NCBI GenBank assembly: GCA_017553545.1 | Contig: JAFZKT010000061.1 | Span: forward strand, 1 to 64,000 | Direction: 5' to 3' | Origin: Bacteroidales bacterium | Lineage (GTDB): Bacteria; Bacteroidota; Bacteroidia; Bacteroidales; UBA932 | Length of the DNA stretch: 64,000 nt | Shown: positions 29,840-38,485 of the stretch, piece by piece | Layout: the number at the start of each line of letters is the position of its first letter | Position numbering within the stretch: position 1 is the stretch's first letter | The notes under the pieces: model-generated | What the model was told of the DNA's origin: nothing | Database searches by the model: none | What the model saw: the letters and a program-made list of their open reading frames with translations, nothing else | Position numbers and translations under genes: made by a program

Positions 29840-30843
29840 GCAAAACCTTCATAGTCGCCGAATTGTCGGCCAATCACGGGCATTCGCTGGACATTGCGCT
29901 GGAGTCGGTGCGCGCCGCTGCGGCCGCCGGGGCCGATGCAGTGAAAATCCAGACCTACACGGCCGATACAATCACGCTGAACAGCGACAAAGAGGATTTC
30001 CGGGTGAAGGGTACCCTCTGGGACGGCCGTACGCTGTATGACCTTTACCAGGAGGCTTTCACGCCCTGGGAATGGCACCAGGCCATCTTCGACGAGGCCA
30101 GCAGGTGCGGTCTGGTCTGTTTCTCGACGCCGTTCGACAAATCGGCCGTGGACTTCCTGGAGGAACTGGGAAATCCCCTCTGCAAGATTGCCAGCTTTGA
30201 AATAACGGACATTCCGCTCATCGATTACGCCGCGCGAAAAGGCAGGCCGATGATTATTTCCACCGGCATCGCCCTCCCGGAAGATATTGAACTGGCGGTA
30301 AAGACCTGCCGGGACGCCGGAAACAACGATATCACGCTGCTAAAATGCACTTCCTCCTATCCCGCGCCCGTGGAGGACGCGAACCTGCGGACAATGGTGG
30401 ACATGAAGGAACGTTACGGCGTGAAGGTGGGTTTGTCGGACCACACGATGGGGGCCGATGTAGCTGTCGCGGCCGTCGCCATGGGCGCCACGCTGGTGGA
30501 GAAGCATTTTATCCTTCGCCGCAGCATCGGCGGACCGGACGCGGCCTTCTCCATGGAAAAGGACGAATTCGCCGCGATGGTCCGTTCCATCCGGAACGTG
30601 GAAAAGGCGCTGGGCTCCGTGGTGTACCCCTCGGACCCTGCCGCCATCAAGGGACGCGAATTCTGCCGCTCCCTCTACATCGCCAAGGATATGAAGGCCG
30701 GCGAGGTCTTTACGGAGGAGAACGTTCGGAGCGTGCGGCCCGGCTTCGGGATGCACCCCAAGCACCTCGGTGAGGTCATCGGCCGGAAAATTACCCGCGA
30801 TGCCTCCCTCGGAGACCGTTTAACCAAGGATATGATAGATTAA
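29836..30843 (+). CDS. pseI: Pseudaminic acid synthase
   Basis: NeuB-family enzyme that condenses 2,4-diacetamido-2,4,6-trideoxy-L-altrose with phosphoenolpyruvate. 335 residues: TIM barrel with FIVAELSANHGHSLD, AVKIQTYTADTITL, FSTPFDKSAVDFLE, KCTSSYPAP, GLSDHTMG and EKHFILRRSIGGPDAAFS, then a C-terminal SAF (antifreeze-like) domain from FCRSLYIAKDMKAGE. PseI rather than NeuB is favoured by the DKSAVDFLE and RSIGGPDAAFS segments. It is the firmest marker of nonulosonate synthesis in this locus. Confidence 0.9.
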   Translation: MSKTFIVAELSANHGHSLDIALESVRAAAAAGADAVKIQTYTADTITLNSDKEDFRVKGTLWDGRTLYDLYQEAFTPWEWHQAIFDEASRCGLVCFSTPFDKSAVDFLEELGNPLCKIASFEITDIPLIDYAARKGRPMIISTGIALPEDIELAVKTCRDAGNNDITLLKCTSSYPAPVEDANLRTMVDMKERYGVKVGLSDHTMGADVAVAAVAMGATLVEKHFILRRSIGGPDAAFSMEKDEFAAMVRSIRNVEKALGSVVYPSDPAAIKGREFCRSLYIAKDMKAGEVFTEENVRSVRPGFGMHPKHLGEVIGRKITRDASLGDRLTKDMID

Positions 30844-30846
30844 GAT

Positions 30847-31728
30847 ATGAAAGGAATCGTACTTGCCGGCGGGTCCGGCACCAGGCTCTATCCCATCACC
30901 AAGGGCGTTTCGAAGCAGTTGCTTCCCATCTACGACAAGCCCATGGTTTACTATCCCATCAGCGTCCTGATGCTGGCGGGCATCCGGGATATCCTCCTCA
31001 TTTCCACGCCGCAGGATCTGCCGGGCTTCCAGCGCCTGCTGGGCGACGGAAGCGACTACGGCATCAACCTGCAGTATGCGGAGCAGCCTTCGCCGGACGG
31101 TCTGGCGCAGGCCTTTATCATCGGCCGGGATTTCATCGGCGATGATTGCGCCTGCCTGGTGCTGGGAGACAACATCTTCCACGGAAATGGCTTCCTGCCG
31201 TTGCTGGAAGAGGCTGTTCGCGCTGCGGAAGTGGACAAGAAGGCCACTGTTTTCGGCTACTGGGTGAGCGATCCTGAACGTTACGGCGTGGCGGAATTCG
31301 ACAAAGACGGCAACTGCCTTTCCATCGAGGAAAAACCGGAACATCCCAAGAGCAATTACGCGGTGGTGGGCCTGTACTTCTATCCCAACAAGGTGGTGGA
31401 TGTGGCTGCCCATATCAAACCCTCTGCCCGCGGAGAACTGGAAATCACCACGGTGAACCAGGAATTCCTGAAGGACGGGGAGCTGAAGGTCCTCACGCTT
31501 GGCCGTGGGTTCGCCTGGCTGGATACGGGCACGCACGATTCCCTGGCCGAGGCAACGGCCTATATTGAGACCATCGAGAAACGCCAGGGCCTGAAGGTGG
31601 CCTGCCTGGAGGGCATCGCCCTCTGGAAAGGCTGGATCACGCCGGAGCACCTGCGGGAAATCGCCCGTCCGATGCTCAAGAACCAGTATGGTCAATACTT
31701 AATGAGACTGGCCGATGGACGTGATTAA
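30847..31728 (+). CDS. rfbA: Glucose-1-phosphate thymidylyltransferase
   Basis: Makes dTDP-glucose from dTTP and Glc-1-P, the first step of dTDP-rhamnose and dTDP-Fuc4N synthesis. The 293 residues match RmlA closely: [48 protein letters not shown] and the sugar-binding [23 protein letters not shown]. It ends 14 bases inside rfbC. Confidence 0.96.
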   Translation: MKGIVLAGGSGTRLYPITKGVSKQLLPIYDKPMVYYPISVLMLAGIRDILLISTPQDLPGFQRLLGDGSDYGINLQYAEQPSPDGLAQAFIIGRDFIGDDCACLVLGDNIFHGNGFLPLLEEAVRAAEVDKKATVFGYWVSDPERYGVAEFDKDGNCLSIEEKPEHPKSNYAVVGLYFYPNKVVDVAAHIKPSARGELEITTVNQEFLKDGELKVLTLGRGFAWLDTGTHDSLAEATAYIETIEKRQGLKVACLEGIALWKGWITPEHLREIARPMLKNQYGQYLMRLADGRD

Positions 31729-32290
31729 GACAGCCATCCCCGGCGTGGTGATTGTGGAGCCGAAGGTCTTCGGCGATGCGCGGGGCTATTTCCTGGAAAG
31801 CTGGAACCAGCGGGACTTCGACGCCGTCGTGGGGCCCATCCGTTTCGTGCAGGATAACGAGAGCAAGAGCCGCTACGGCGTGCTGCGGGGCCTGCATTTC
31901 CAGACGGGGGACTGCTCCCAGAGCAAGCTGGTGCGCGTGGTAAGCGGCCGGGTGCTGGACGTAGCGGTGGACATCCGAAAGGGGTCGCCCTGGTTTGGGC
32001 AGCACGTGTGCTGTGAACTAAGCGGGGAAAACCACCGGCAGTTCTTCATCCCGCGGGGCTTTGCGCACGGTTTTTCCGTCTTGAGCGAGGAAGCGGTGTT
32101 CCAGTACAAGTGCGACCGCCTGTACGCCCCGGACCACGAGGGCGCCATCGCCTGGGACGACCCTGCATTGGGCATCGACTGGGGGCTTCCTTTGGCCGAT
32201 ATCATCCTTTCGGAAAAGGACAAGTATCACCCGACGCTCGCCCAGTCTCGGGATTTATTCGATTATAACACAGACCTTTACGCCAAATGA
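31715..32290 (+). CDS. rfbC: dTDP-4-dehydrorhamnose 3,5-epimerase
   Basis: Third step of dTDP-L-rhamnose synthesis. Cupin of 191 residues with [15 protein letters not shown], the catalytic-His segment [32 protein letters not shown] and [15 protein letters not shown]. Overlaps rfbA by 14 bases and rfbD by 4. The dehydratase gene rfbB needed between RmlA and RmlC is not in the window. Confidence 0.95.
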   Translation: MDVIKTAIPGVVIVEPKVFGDARGYFLESWNQRDFDAVVGPIRFVQDNESKSRYGVLRGLHFQTGDCSQSKLVRVVSGRVLDVAVDIRKGSPWFGQHVCCELSGENHRQFFIPRGFAHGFSVLSEEAVFQYKCDRLYAPDHEGAIAWDDPALGIDWGLPLADIILSEKDKYHPTLAQSRDLFDYNTDLYAK

Positions 32291-33261
32291 AAGTCCTTGT
32301 AACCGGTGCCAACGGCCAGCTGGGGATGTGTCTCCGTCGCTTGATAGCGTCGGAGGACAACGCACCCTCAGTTGCTAAAAAGAAGGCCGATGCTCCTTCG
32401 GGTGCGTTGCCCTCCTCCGCTATCTTTACGGATGTGACGCCCGGGGCCGTACCTCTTGACATTACGGATCTGGCTGCCATCCGTGAGTTGGTCGCCAAGG
32501 AGGGGATTGAGGCCATCGTGAACTGTGCGGCGTACACGAATGTGGAGGCGGCGGAAGACAATGAGGAACTGGCGGAGCTGCTGAATGCCAAGGCGGTGGA
32601 GAATCTGGCTGTGGCGATGAAGGAAGTAGGCGGTCTGCTGATCCACATTTCCACGGATTATGTCTTTGGCGGCGAGGCGTATAACGTTCCCTGCCGGGAG
32701 GACATGAAGGGTACGCCCATCGGCGCCTATGGCCGCACAAAGCTCCACGGGGAAGAGGCCATTCAGCGCGTGGGTTGCCGCCACGTCATCATCCGCACTT
32801 CCTGGCTCTACAGCGAATACGGCAAGAACTTCGTCAAGACCATGCTCTCCCTCACGGAGTCCAAACCTTCCTTAAAGGTGGTCTTTGACCAGGTGGGAAC
32901 ACCCACTTATGCAGGGGATCTGGCAGAGGTCATCGTGCGGTTCTTAGCGATGAAGGAGGGAGACTCCCATGAGGGAGCTTCGGCCTTCTTTTTAGCGACC
33001 GAAGGGGAGTCTTCCTCCTCATCGATATACCACTTCTCTAACGAAGGCGTATGTTCGTGGTACGACTTTGCCAAGGCGATTGCGCTGTATGCTGGGCATA
33101 CCGCGTGCGACATCCAGCCTTGCCACAGCGAGGAGTTCCCGTCGAAGGTGCATCGGCCTGCGTATTCGGTCCTTGACAAGACCAAGATCAAGGAGACGCT
33201 GGGCATTACCATCCCGTATTGGACGGATTCTCTGAAAAAGTGTCTTCAGGGTCTTCTGTAA
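32287..33261 (+). CDS. rfbD: dTDP-4-dehydrorhamnose reductase with two repeat-encoded insertions
   Basis: Last step of dTDP-L-rhamnose synthesis. SDR-type enzyme with VTGANGQLG, the IVNCAAYTNVEAAE segment, STDYVFGG, the YGRTKLHGE active site (YxxxK) and RTSWLYSEYGKNFVKTM. At 324 residues it is about 35-40 longer than usual (~285). The excess is accounted for by two in-frame copies of a palindromic element: residues ~22-44 (VAKKKADAPSG) and, in reverse orientation, residues ~222-245 (EGASAFFLATEG). Both lie in positions where other RmlD proteins have short loops. Its 3' end overlaps the convergent FimB-like gene by 56 bases. Confidence 0.93.
   Translation: MKVLVTGANGQLGMCLRRLIASEDNAPSVAKKKADAPSGALPSSAIFTDVTPGAVPLDITDLAAIRELVAKEGIEAIVNCAAYTNVEAAEDNEELAELLNAKAVENLAVAMKEVGGLLIHISTDYVFGGEAYNVPCREDMKGTPIGAYGRTKLHGEEAIQRVGCRHVIIRTSWLYSEYGKNFVKTMLSLTESKPSLKVVFDQVGTPTYAGDLAEVIVRFLAMKEGDSHEGASAFFLATEGESSSSSIYHFSNEGVCSWYDFAKAIALYAGHTACDIQPCHSEEFPSKVHRPAYSVLDKTKIKETLGITIPYWTDSLKKCLQGLL
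32352..32418 (+). repeat. Coding palindromic element, copy A (in rfbD)
   Basis: Outer stem GGAGGACAACGCACC (32352-32366) pairs with 32401-32418; the 34-base core at 32367-32400 includes GCTAAAAAGAAGGCCGATGC. Read in frame as SVAKKKADAPSG. Same family as 32952-33020 and 44044-44108. Confidence 0.85.
32952..33020 (-). repeat. Coding palindromic element, copy B (in rfbD, reversed)
   Basis: Reverse-oriented copy. Inner stem AGACTCCC (32961-32968) pairs with GGGAGTCT (33005-33012), continued by GGAGG-type outer arms. The core, read on the minus strand, matches copy C at 33 of 34 positions. The plus strand reads EGASAFFLATEG in the rfbD frame. Confidence 0.85.
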
Positions 33262-34144
33262 GGCCTTCTCCTTCCCATTTCAGTACAATTGGATAAACCG
33301 TGTTGCGAACCAGATCGTGGCACGTTTCCCGCGGATAGAAACGGTAGGTGAGCGTTTCGCCCGCTTCCGTATCCATCTGAGGCGAATGGTATTCGGCCCG
33401 CACGGAAATGCGCGTAGTGACGGCAGGGAAAGGATCATCGCCCTGGCAGTTTTCCAGTACATAGAGACTTAGTACGCCGCTGAGGCCCGTTCCCTCTTCC
33501 TCGCGGTTGAGGGCTTCCACTTCGCTTCCGCTCAGGTGCAGGCCGTGCGGGAAGATATCGGCCCGGCTTAAGGGGCGGCTGTCCGGGAAGAGCGCCACCC
33601 ATGAAGGGCAGGCTTCCACTTCCACTCCCGTCACTTTGATGAAGACACCTTCGTCCAGGTAGCGCCGGTCCGTCTGCAGGTCCATGCGCGCCATCAGACG
33701 TTCAAGACGTAGTTCTACGGCCGATTTCGGGAGAACGTCTTCCCGGATGACGGCCATCGGGATGCCCGGTCCGTATTCGTCGGGGTAGGCCAAATGGTAG
33801 CGGAATCCCTGTGCTTCCTCCAGTGTCCGTATGGGTAGTTTGTAGCCCATATTGGCCGTGGCGATGACGGTGTAGGGGACATCCTTCATCAGACGCAGCG
33901 TGCAGCGGGGTAGACCGCCGCCCAGTTCCCGTTCGGAAACGAAGACGTGTTCTTCCAGTTCGCCGAATGCGTTGAAAACCAGTAAGTTGAAGTCTTTTAC
34001 GGCTGCATCGTCCGGGCTTCCTGCACGCGTGGGGATATCTTCAGGAGTTTGCAGGATGAACGTCGATTCAACAAATACAGTTGCGAATTCCGCTCGCGTG
34101 CAGGCGGCCAGGATCAGTGCTATTATGAAAGAGCGTATTTTCAT
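33206..34144 (-). CDS. FimB/Mfa2-like fimbrial anchor lipoprotein
   Basis: 312-residue lipoprotein (lipobox LILAAC) with the beta-rich layout of the FimB/Mfa2 family, which anchors type V fimbriae to the outer membrane in Bacteroidales: VKDFNLLVFNAFGELEEHVFV, YTVIATANMGYKL, VELRLERLMARMDLQ and a C-terminal TYRFYPRETCHDLVRNTVYPIVL motif. It overlaps the preceding lipoprotein by four bases (ATGA). No fimbrillin gene (FimA/Mfa1-like) is near. The last 56 bases overlap rfbD on the other strand. Confidence 0.75.
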   Translation of the reverse strand: MKIRSFIIALILAACTRAEFATVFVESTFILQTPEDIPTRAGSPDDAAVKDFNLLVFNAFGELEEHVFVSERELGGGLPRCTLRLMKDVPYTVIATANMGYKLPIRTLEEAQGFRYHLAYPDEYGPGIPMAVIREDVLPKSAVELRLERLMARMDLQTDRRYLDEGVFIKVTGVEVEACPSWVALFPDSRPLSRADIFPHGLHLSGSEVEALNREEEGTGLSGVLSLYVLENCQGDDPFPAVTTRISVRAEYHSPQMDTEAGETLTYRFYPRETCHDLVRNTVYPIVLKWEGEGLTEDPEDTFSENPSNTGW

Positions 34145-35151
34145 CCGAAAGGTATGGTATTGGTTTCTTCCCGTGTCCAGGGGACGGTGATCAGGTCAAT
34201 TTGTATGGCGCCCGTCTCTGTGGGGATATCCGGGTCCGGAGACCCTTTCCGCGTGAGGGTTACATCCAGCCTGTATTCCTGACCTGGCAGCAGATTGGGC
34301 AGGGGAATGGGGTAATAGCACTCGTCGTCGCCCAGCGTTCCGCCCAGCACCAGCCGCAGCTGCTCGCCGGCGTAGCAGTAGAAGTCCCTCTCCAGCGGTA
34401 CTCTTTCCAGGCCGATGTCTCCGCATCCGTCCTGTAGCAGCATCTGGGGGTGGGGGAGTTTCCGAATGGCTGCGCTGTCGGCCCATCCGGCATTTATCCA
34501 AGACAGCGGCTTGCCGGCGCCCGCGCCCAGGGGATGGCACTCCACGCCCGCGTACGATAAATAGATGGTATGGCAGCGATAGGGCTTCCCCTCATAGGGC
34601 CTCCCACGGAAATCGCAGGCGACGGAGCGGAGGCTGATTTTTGTGAGCAGCGGTCGCATTACAATGGCAGCCTCCCGTGTCCGGGCATCTTCCAGCAGGG
34701 TTTCTCCTGCGAGGAAGGGCTGCTCCGGGGAGTCATCGGTCAGACGCAGAGTCCTCTTGCAAAGGTCCGCATAGGTGCGGATATCCATCCATCGTGAAGT
34801 GTCCCTTGCCGGGGCCGACAGCACCGACAGATGGCGCACGCCGGAGGCTGAGAGGCCGTAGACGGGCTGACCGTCCACAAGGGGAATACGCTGCCAGGCA
34901 TCCAGAATCTGAACCCCCACAGTGTCGAAGTAGAACAAATCTACGGCTTCGGGTGTTGGATTTTTGGCGCATTGTATATAAATTTGCTTCGCGTTCGCCG
35001 CAGGACCTACCGCCGGAGCGGGGTCACAGGAAGAGAAAAAGGCCGGCGTCAGCCAGAAGGCTGCAATTGTCGCAGAGATGCGGCACGCTGTCAAGCGTTT
35101 AATTAGAAAGTAGTTAGTCACCAGCCGGCCTGTTTTGTCTCTTCCGTCCAT
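34141..35151 (-). CDS. Putative lipoprotein, DUF5119/FimB-like, partner of the fimbrial anchor
   Basis: Beta-rich exported protein with a lipobox-like FFSSC; the mature part contains CHTIYLSYAGVECHPLG, FYCYAGEQLRLVLGG and LLPGQEYRLDVTLTRKG, the ending typical of DUF5119/fimbrillin-anchor proteins. Two starts are possible: the ATG at 35151 (336 residues) and the GTG at 35121, which gives a more normal signal peptide length. The ATG at 35217 lies upstream of the -7 element and is unlikely. Probably encodes a minor pilus or surface component with the downstream gene. Confidence 0.6.
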   Translation of the reverse strand: MDGRDKTGRLVTNYFLIKRLTACRISATIAAFWLTPAFFSSCDPAPAVGPAANAKQIYIQCAKNPTPEAVDLFYFDTVGVQILDAWQRIPLVDGQPVYGLSASGVRHLSVLSAPARDTSRWMDIRTYADLCKRTLRLTDDSPEQPFLAGETLLEDARTREAAIVMRPLLTKISLRSVACDFRGRPYEGKPYRCHTIYLSYAGVECHPLGAGAGKPLSWINAGWADSAAIRKLPHPQMLLQDGCGDIGLERVPLERDFYCYAGEQLRLVLGGTLGDDECYYPIPLPNLLPGQEYRLDVTLTRKGSPDPDIPTETGAIQIDLITVPWTREETNTIPFG

Positions 35152-35175
35152 AAAAGTGGATTGTGGTTTTGTCGG

Positions 35176-35183
35176 CAAAACTA
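35176..35183 (-). promoter_or_regulatory. -7 element (TAGTTTTG) for the FimB-like pair
   Basis: TAnnTTTG match 24 bases before the ATG at 35151 (54 before the GTG at 35121). Confidence 0.5.
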
Positions 35184-35297
35184 TAATGGAAGAAAGGGCT
35201 TCGCAACGATCAGTCAAAAAAAAGCGTTGTTTTAGCTGATTTTTGGCGAAGTTTTTACGTTTTGACTGGTTTTGCAGTCAAAAAAAATATTTTTTGT

Positions 35298-35939
35298 ATG
35301 CTATTTTCGCATCTGTTTCATCCGCAGAAGGACCTGATTCCCATTCTGGAACGTCAGGCCGGACTGCTCACCCAGAGCGCCAAGCTCTTTTCTCTCATGC
35401 AGGAGACGCTGGATCCCAAGCGTTGGAAGGATACTTTCCAGGAGATGCGCAGCCTTGAACACCAGGGAGACGCCCTGCTCACGGAGTTCCGCGAGCAGAT
35501 TGCCCAGATTGTCTCCATGCGCACCGGCCCCCGCCGGGAATTCACGGCCATCTCCATGGCGATGGATGACCTTCTGGATGTCCTGAAGGACTGCTCCAAT
35601 GCCATCAATATCTATAAGCCAGCCAAGATAGACGATCAACTGAAGGAGCTGACCCGCATTATTCTGGGCGAAACGCTGGCCATCCAGCAGATGATGTCCC
35701 TGCTGGGAGAAATCAAGAACAATGCACGCGCGATTTCTTTGCAGGCGGACCGGGTGAAGGAACTGGAGCACGATGCAGACGAAGCCTATGAAGCCTACGT
35801 GGGACACATCTTCTCCGAGGAACCGGACCTCAGGGAAATGACCAAGTACAAGAACCTGGCGGAATTATATGAAAAAGCCACGGACTCCGGAAAACACGTG
35901 GCGGACTGCGTCAGAATCCTGGTGATGCGGTTTGTATAA
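35298..35939 (+). CDS. DUF47 / PhoU-like protein
   Basis: 213 residues of all-helical sequence of the DUF47 (TIGR00153, PhoU-related) family, usually encoded beside PitA-type phosphate transporters: LEHQGDALLTEFREQI, FTAISMAMDDLLDVLKDCSNAINIY and VKELEHDADEAYEAYVGHIF. No Pit gene is adjacent here. The ATG at 35298 places the family N-terminus (LFHPQKDLIPILERQA) at the start; an upstream in-frame ATG at 35262 adds an unlikely AT-rich leader. Ends in a strong bidirectional terminator shared with nqrF. Confidence 0.8.
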   Translation: MLFSHLFHPQKDLIPILERQAGLLTQSAKLFSLMQETLDPKRWKDTFQEMRSLEHQGDALLTEFREQIAQIVSMRTGPRREFTAISMAMDDLLDVLKDCSNAINIYKPAKIDDQLKELTRIILGETLAIQQMMSLLGEIKNNARAISLQADRVKELEHDADEAYEAYVGHIFSEEPDLREMTKYKNLAELYEKATDSGKHVADCVRILVMRFV

Positions 35940-35972
35940 AAAAGGGGTCTGGCAAAACGCCAGACCCTTTTT
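35938..35972. terminator. Bidirectional terminator between the DUF47 gene and nqrF
   Basis: GGGTCTGGC / GCCAGACCC stem with an AAAAC-type loop, A-rich on the left and T-rich on the right, between two convergent genes. Confidence 0.88.
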
Positions 35973-35974
35973 CT

Positions 35975-37249
35975 TTAACCTCCGAAGTTGTCGAAGAAGA
36001 TGCTTTCGGGTGCGACTCCCAGGGAATCCAGCAGGTCGCACACGCACTTGGTCATCATGGGCGGACCGCACATGAAATACTTGATGTCCTCGGGGGCCTC
36101 GTGGTCCTTGAGGTAGGTTTCGTTCATTACGTTGTGAACGAAGCCGGCGGTGTATTTCACGCCTGCGGCATCCGCTGCCGGATCCGGACGGTCCAGGGCC
36201 AGATGGAAGTGGAAGTTCGGGAATTCTTTCTCAATCTGTGCGAAATCTTCCAGATAGAAGGCTTCCACCAGCGCGCGCGCACCATAGAAGAAGTGCACGG
36301 GCTTTTTGGTCTTGAGCGTCTTGAACAGGTGCATGATGTGGCTGCGGAGGGGAGCCATGCCGGCGCCGCCGCCCACGAAGATGTATTCCTGGGTGTCAGG
36401 GTCGTCCTTCGGCAGCAGGAATTCGCCGTAAGGGCCGCTGATCCACACTTTGTCGCCCGGCTTGCGGGAGAATACATAGGTGGAAGCGATGCCCGGAGGC
36501 ACGCCCGGTACGAATTTGAACACGCCCTTGGGCTGGCTGCGGTCGAACGGAGGCGTGGCAATACGCACGTTCAGTTTGATGACGTCCTTCTCTGCGGGAT
36601 ACGAGGCCATCGAATAAGCGCGGATGGTGGGTACGGTATTCTTGAACTTGAGGCCCGTGATGCCGTACTTGTCCCAGTCGCCCTTGTAGATATCGGCGAC
36701 GCCCATGTCTGCGAAATCGGCCTCATATTCGGGGATGTCGATCTGGATGTATTCGCCGCTCTTGAAGTCTATGTGCTCGCCTTCGGGGAGTTTCACGGTG
36801 AATTCCTTGATGAAGGTGGCCACGTTCTCGTTGGAGATGACCTCGCACTCGAGTTTCTTCACGCTGAGGGCGCTTTCCGGGACGGCGATTTCAATGTTGT
36901 CTTTCACCTTCACCTGGCAGCCCAGACGCCAGCCTTCCTTGATTTGTTTGCGGGAGAAGAAGCCCGTTTCCGTGGGAAGGATGGTTCCGCCGCCGGAGAG
37001 CACCTGCAGTTTGCACTGGCCGCAGTTGGCCTTGCCGCCGCAGGCGGAGGGGAGGAAGATACCGTGGTCCGCGAGGGTGTGCATAACGTCGCCCCCCGGG
37101 GTCACTTCCAGTTCCTTGGCGCCGCCATTGATATTGATCTTGACGGTGCCGGAAGGGGTGACGGCCGCCTTGATGACCAGCAGAAGGGCCACAAGCAGCA
37201 GTGTTACCACTACGATGACTGCGATAGAAGCAATGATAGTATTAGTCAT
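35975..37249 (-). CDS. nqrF: Na+-translocating NADH:quinone reductase subunit F
   Basis: Entry point for NADH electrons in the Na+-pumping NQR complex. 424 residues: an N-terminal membrane helix, a 2Fe-2S ferredoxin domain with Cys70, Cys76, Cys79 and Cys111, an FAD-binding domain (RAYSMASYP) and an NADH-binding domain (FVGGGAGMAPLRSHI, MCGPPMM). Last gene of the nqrA-F operon on the minus strand. Confidence 0.97.
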   Translation of the reverse strand: MTNTIIASIAVIVVVTLLLVALLLVIKAAVTPSGTVKININGGAKELEVTPGGDVMHTLADHGIFLPSACGGKANCGQCKLQVLSGGGTILPTETGFFSRKQIKEGWRLGCQVKVKDNIEIAVPESALSVKKLECEVISNENVATFIKEFTVKLPEGEHIDFKSGEYIQIDIPEYEADFADMGVADIYKGDWDKYGITGLKFKNTVPTIRAYSMASYPAEKDVIKLNVRIATPPFDRSQPKGVFKFVPGVPPGIASTYVFSRKPGDKVWISGPYGEFLLPKDDPDTQEYIFVGGGAGMAPLRSHIMHLFKTLKTKKPVHFFYGARALVEAFYLEDFAQIEKEFPNFHFHLALDRPDPAADAAGVKYTAGFVHNVMNETYLKDHEAPEDIKYFMCGPPMMTKCVCDLLDSLGVAPESIFFDNFGG

Positions 37250-37261
37250 ATCGGTTCCCTC

Positions 37262-37858
37262 CTACAGTGAAATGCCCATGAAGGTCATAAAGGCCATGCC
37301 CATCAGACCCACGGTAATGAATGTGATGCCCAGGCCCTTGAGGGCAGCCGGGACATTGGAGTAACTCATCTTCTCCCGGATGGCCGCCAGCGAAACGATG
37401 GCCAGGAACCAGCCGATACCGGAGCCCAGCGCATAGACGCTGGCTTCGCCGATGTTTAGGAAGTCTTTCTGCTGCATGAACAGGGAACCGCCCAGGATGG
37501 CGCAGTTCACGGCAATCAGCGGCAGGAAGATGCCCAGCGACGAATAGAGTTCAGGCGAGAATTTCTCCACCACCATTTCCACAATCTGCACGATGGCCGC
37601 AATGACGGCGATGAACACGATGAAGCTCAGGAAACTCAGGTCCACGCCCTTGATGAGTTTGTCCGGAGCCAGCACATAGGTGTTCAGCAGATAGTTGATG
37701 GGGAGGGTGACCAGCAACACGAAGATAACCGCGACGCCCAGGCCTGCAGCCGTCTTCACGCTTTTCGATACCGCCAGGAATGAGCACATTCCCAGGAAGT
37801 AAGCGAAAATCATGTTGTCCACAAAGATGGACTTTACGAATAAGCTAAGATATTCCAT
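37262..37858 (-). CDS. nqrE: Na+-translocating NADH:quinone reductase subunit E
   Basis: Integral membrane subunit of 198 residues with six helices, including the conserved half-helix cysteines (MCSFLAV and NCAILGG) that hold the intramembrane iron centre with NqrD. Begins 12 bases after nqrD. Confidence 0.96.
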   Translation of the reverse strand: MEYLSLFVKSIFVDNMIFAYFLGMCSFLAVSKSVKTAAGLGVAVIFVLLVTLPINYLLNTYVLAPDKLIKGVDLSFLSFIVFIAVIAAIVQIVEMVVEKFSPELYSSLGIFLPLIAVNCAILGGSLFMQQKDFLNIGEASVYALGSGIGWFLAIVSLAAIREKMSYSNVPAALKGLGITFITVGLMGMAFMTFMGISL

Positions 37859-37870
37859 AAGGCGTAACGG

Positions 37871-38482
37871 TTATTTGTCTTCCTGCAGGTCTTTCTGGAT
37901 GCTGCGCTGCACCCATACGATGCATCCCAGGAGGATGAGCGCGAAGGGCGGCAGGATGACCAGGTTGTTGGGGGTATACCACTTTGGATCAAGAATCGTG
38001 ACGCCGAAAAGGGTCCCGCTGCCGAAGAGCTCGCGGAAGAAGGCGACGATGAGGAGGATGAGGCCGTAGCCGGCACCGTTGGCGATGCCGTCCAGGAAAC
38101 TGGGCCAGGGCTTGTTGCCCAGGGCAAAGGCTTCGATGCGGCCCATCACGATACAGTTGGTAATGATGAGGCCGATGTATACGCTCAGTTGCTTGTCGAT
38201 GGCGTAGGTAGCTTCGAAGCTCTTAAGGATCTGGTCCACCAGAATAACCATCATGGCCACCACCACCAGTTGTACGATAATACGAACGCGACCGGGAATG
38301 GTGTTGCGCAGCAGCGAGAGAATAAAGCTGGAGATGCCGCAGACCACTATCACGGAGAGGGCCATCACCAGCGCACCCTTCAGGGTGACGGTGACCGCCA
38401 GGGAAGAGCAGATGCCCAGCACCAGGACGGTAATGGGATTGCCCTTGAAAATGGGATTCAGAAGTGTTTCTTTCAGTTTCAT
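37871..38482 (-). CDS. nqrD: Na+-translocating NADH:quinone reductase subunit D
   Basis: Integral membrane subunit of 203 residues, homologous to NqrE/RnfE, with conserved cysteines in LGICSSLAVT and ITNCIVMGR. Part of the ion-translocating core. Starts 3 bases after nqrC. Confidence 0.96.
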   Translation of the reverse strand: MKLKETLLNPIFKGNPITVLVLGICSSLAVTVTLKGALVMALSVIVVCGISSFILSLLRNTIPGRVRIIVQLVVVAMMVILVDQILKSFEATYAIDKQLSVYIGLIITNCIVMGRIEAFALGNKPWPSFLDGIANGAGYGLILLIVAFFRELFGSGTLFGVTILDPKWYTPNNLVILPPFALILLGCIVWVQRSIQKDLQEDK

Positions 38483-38485
38483 GGC

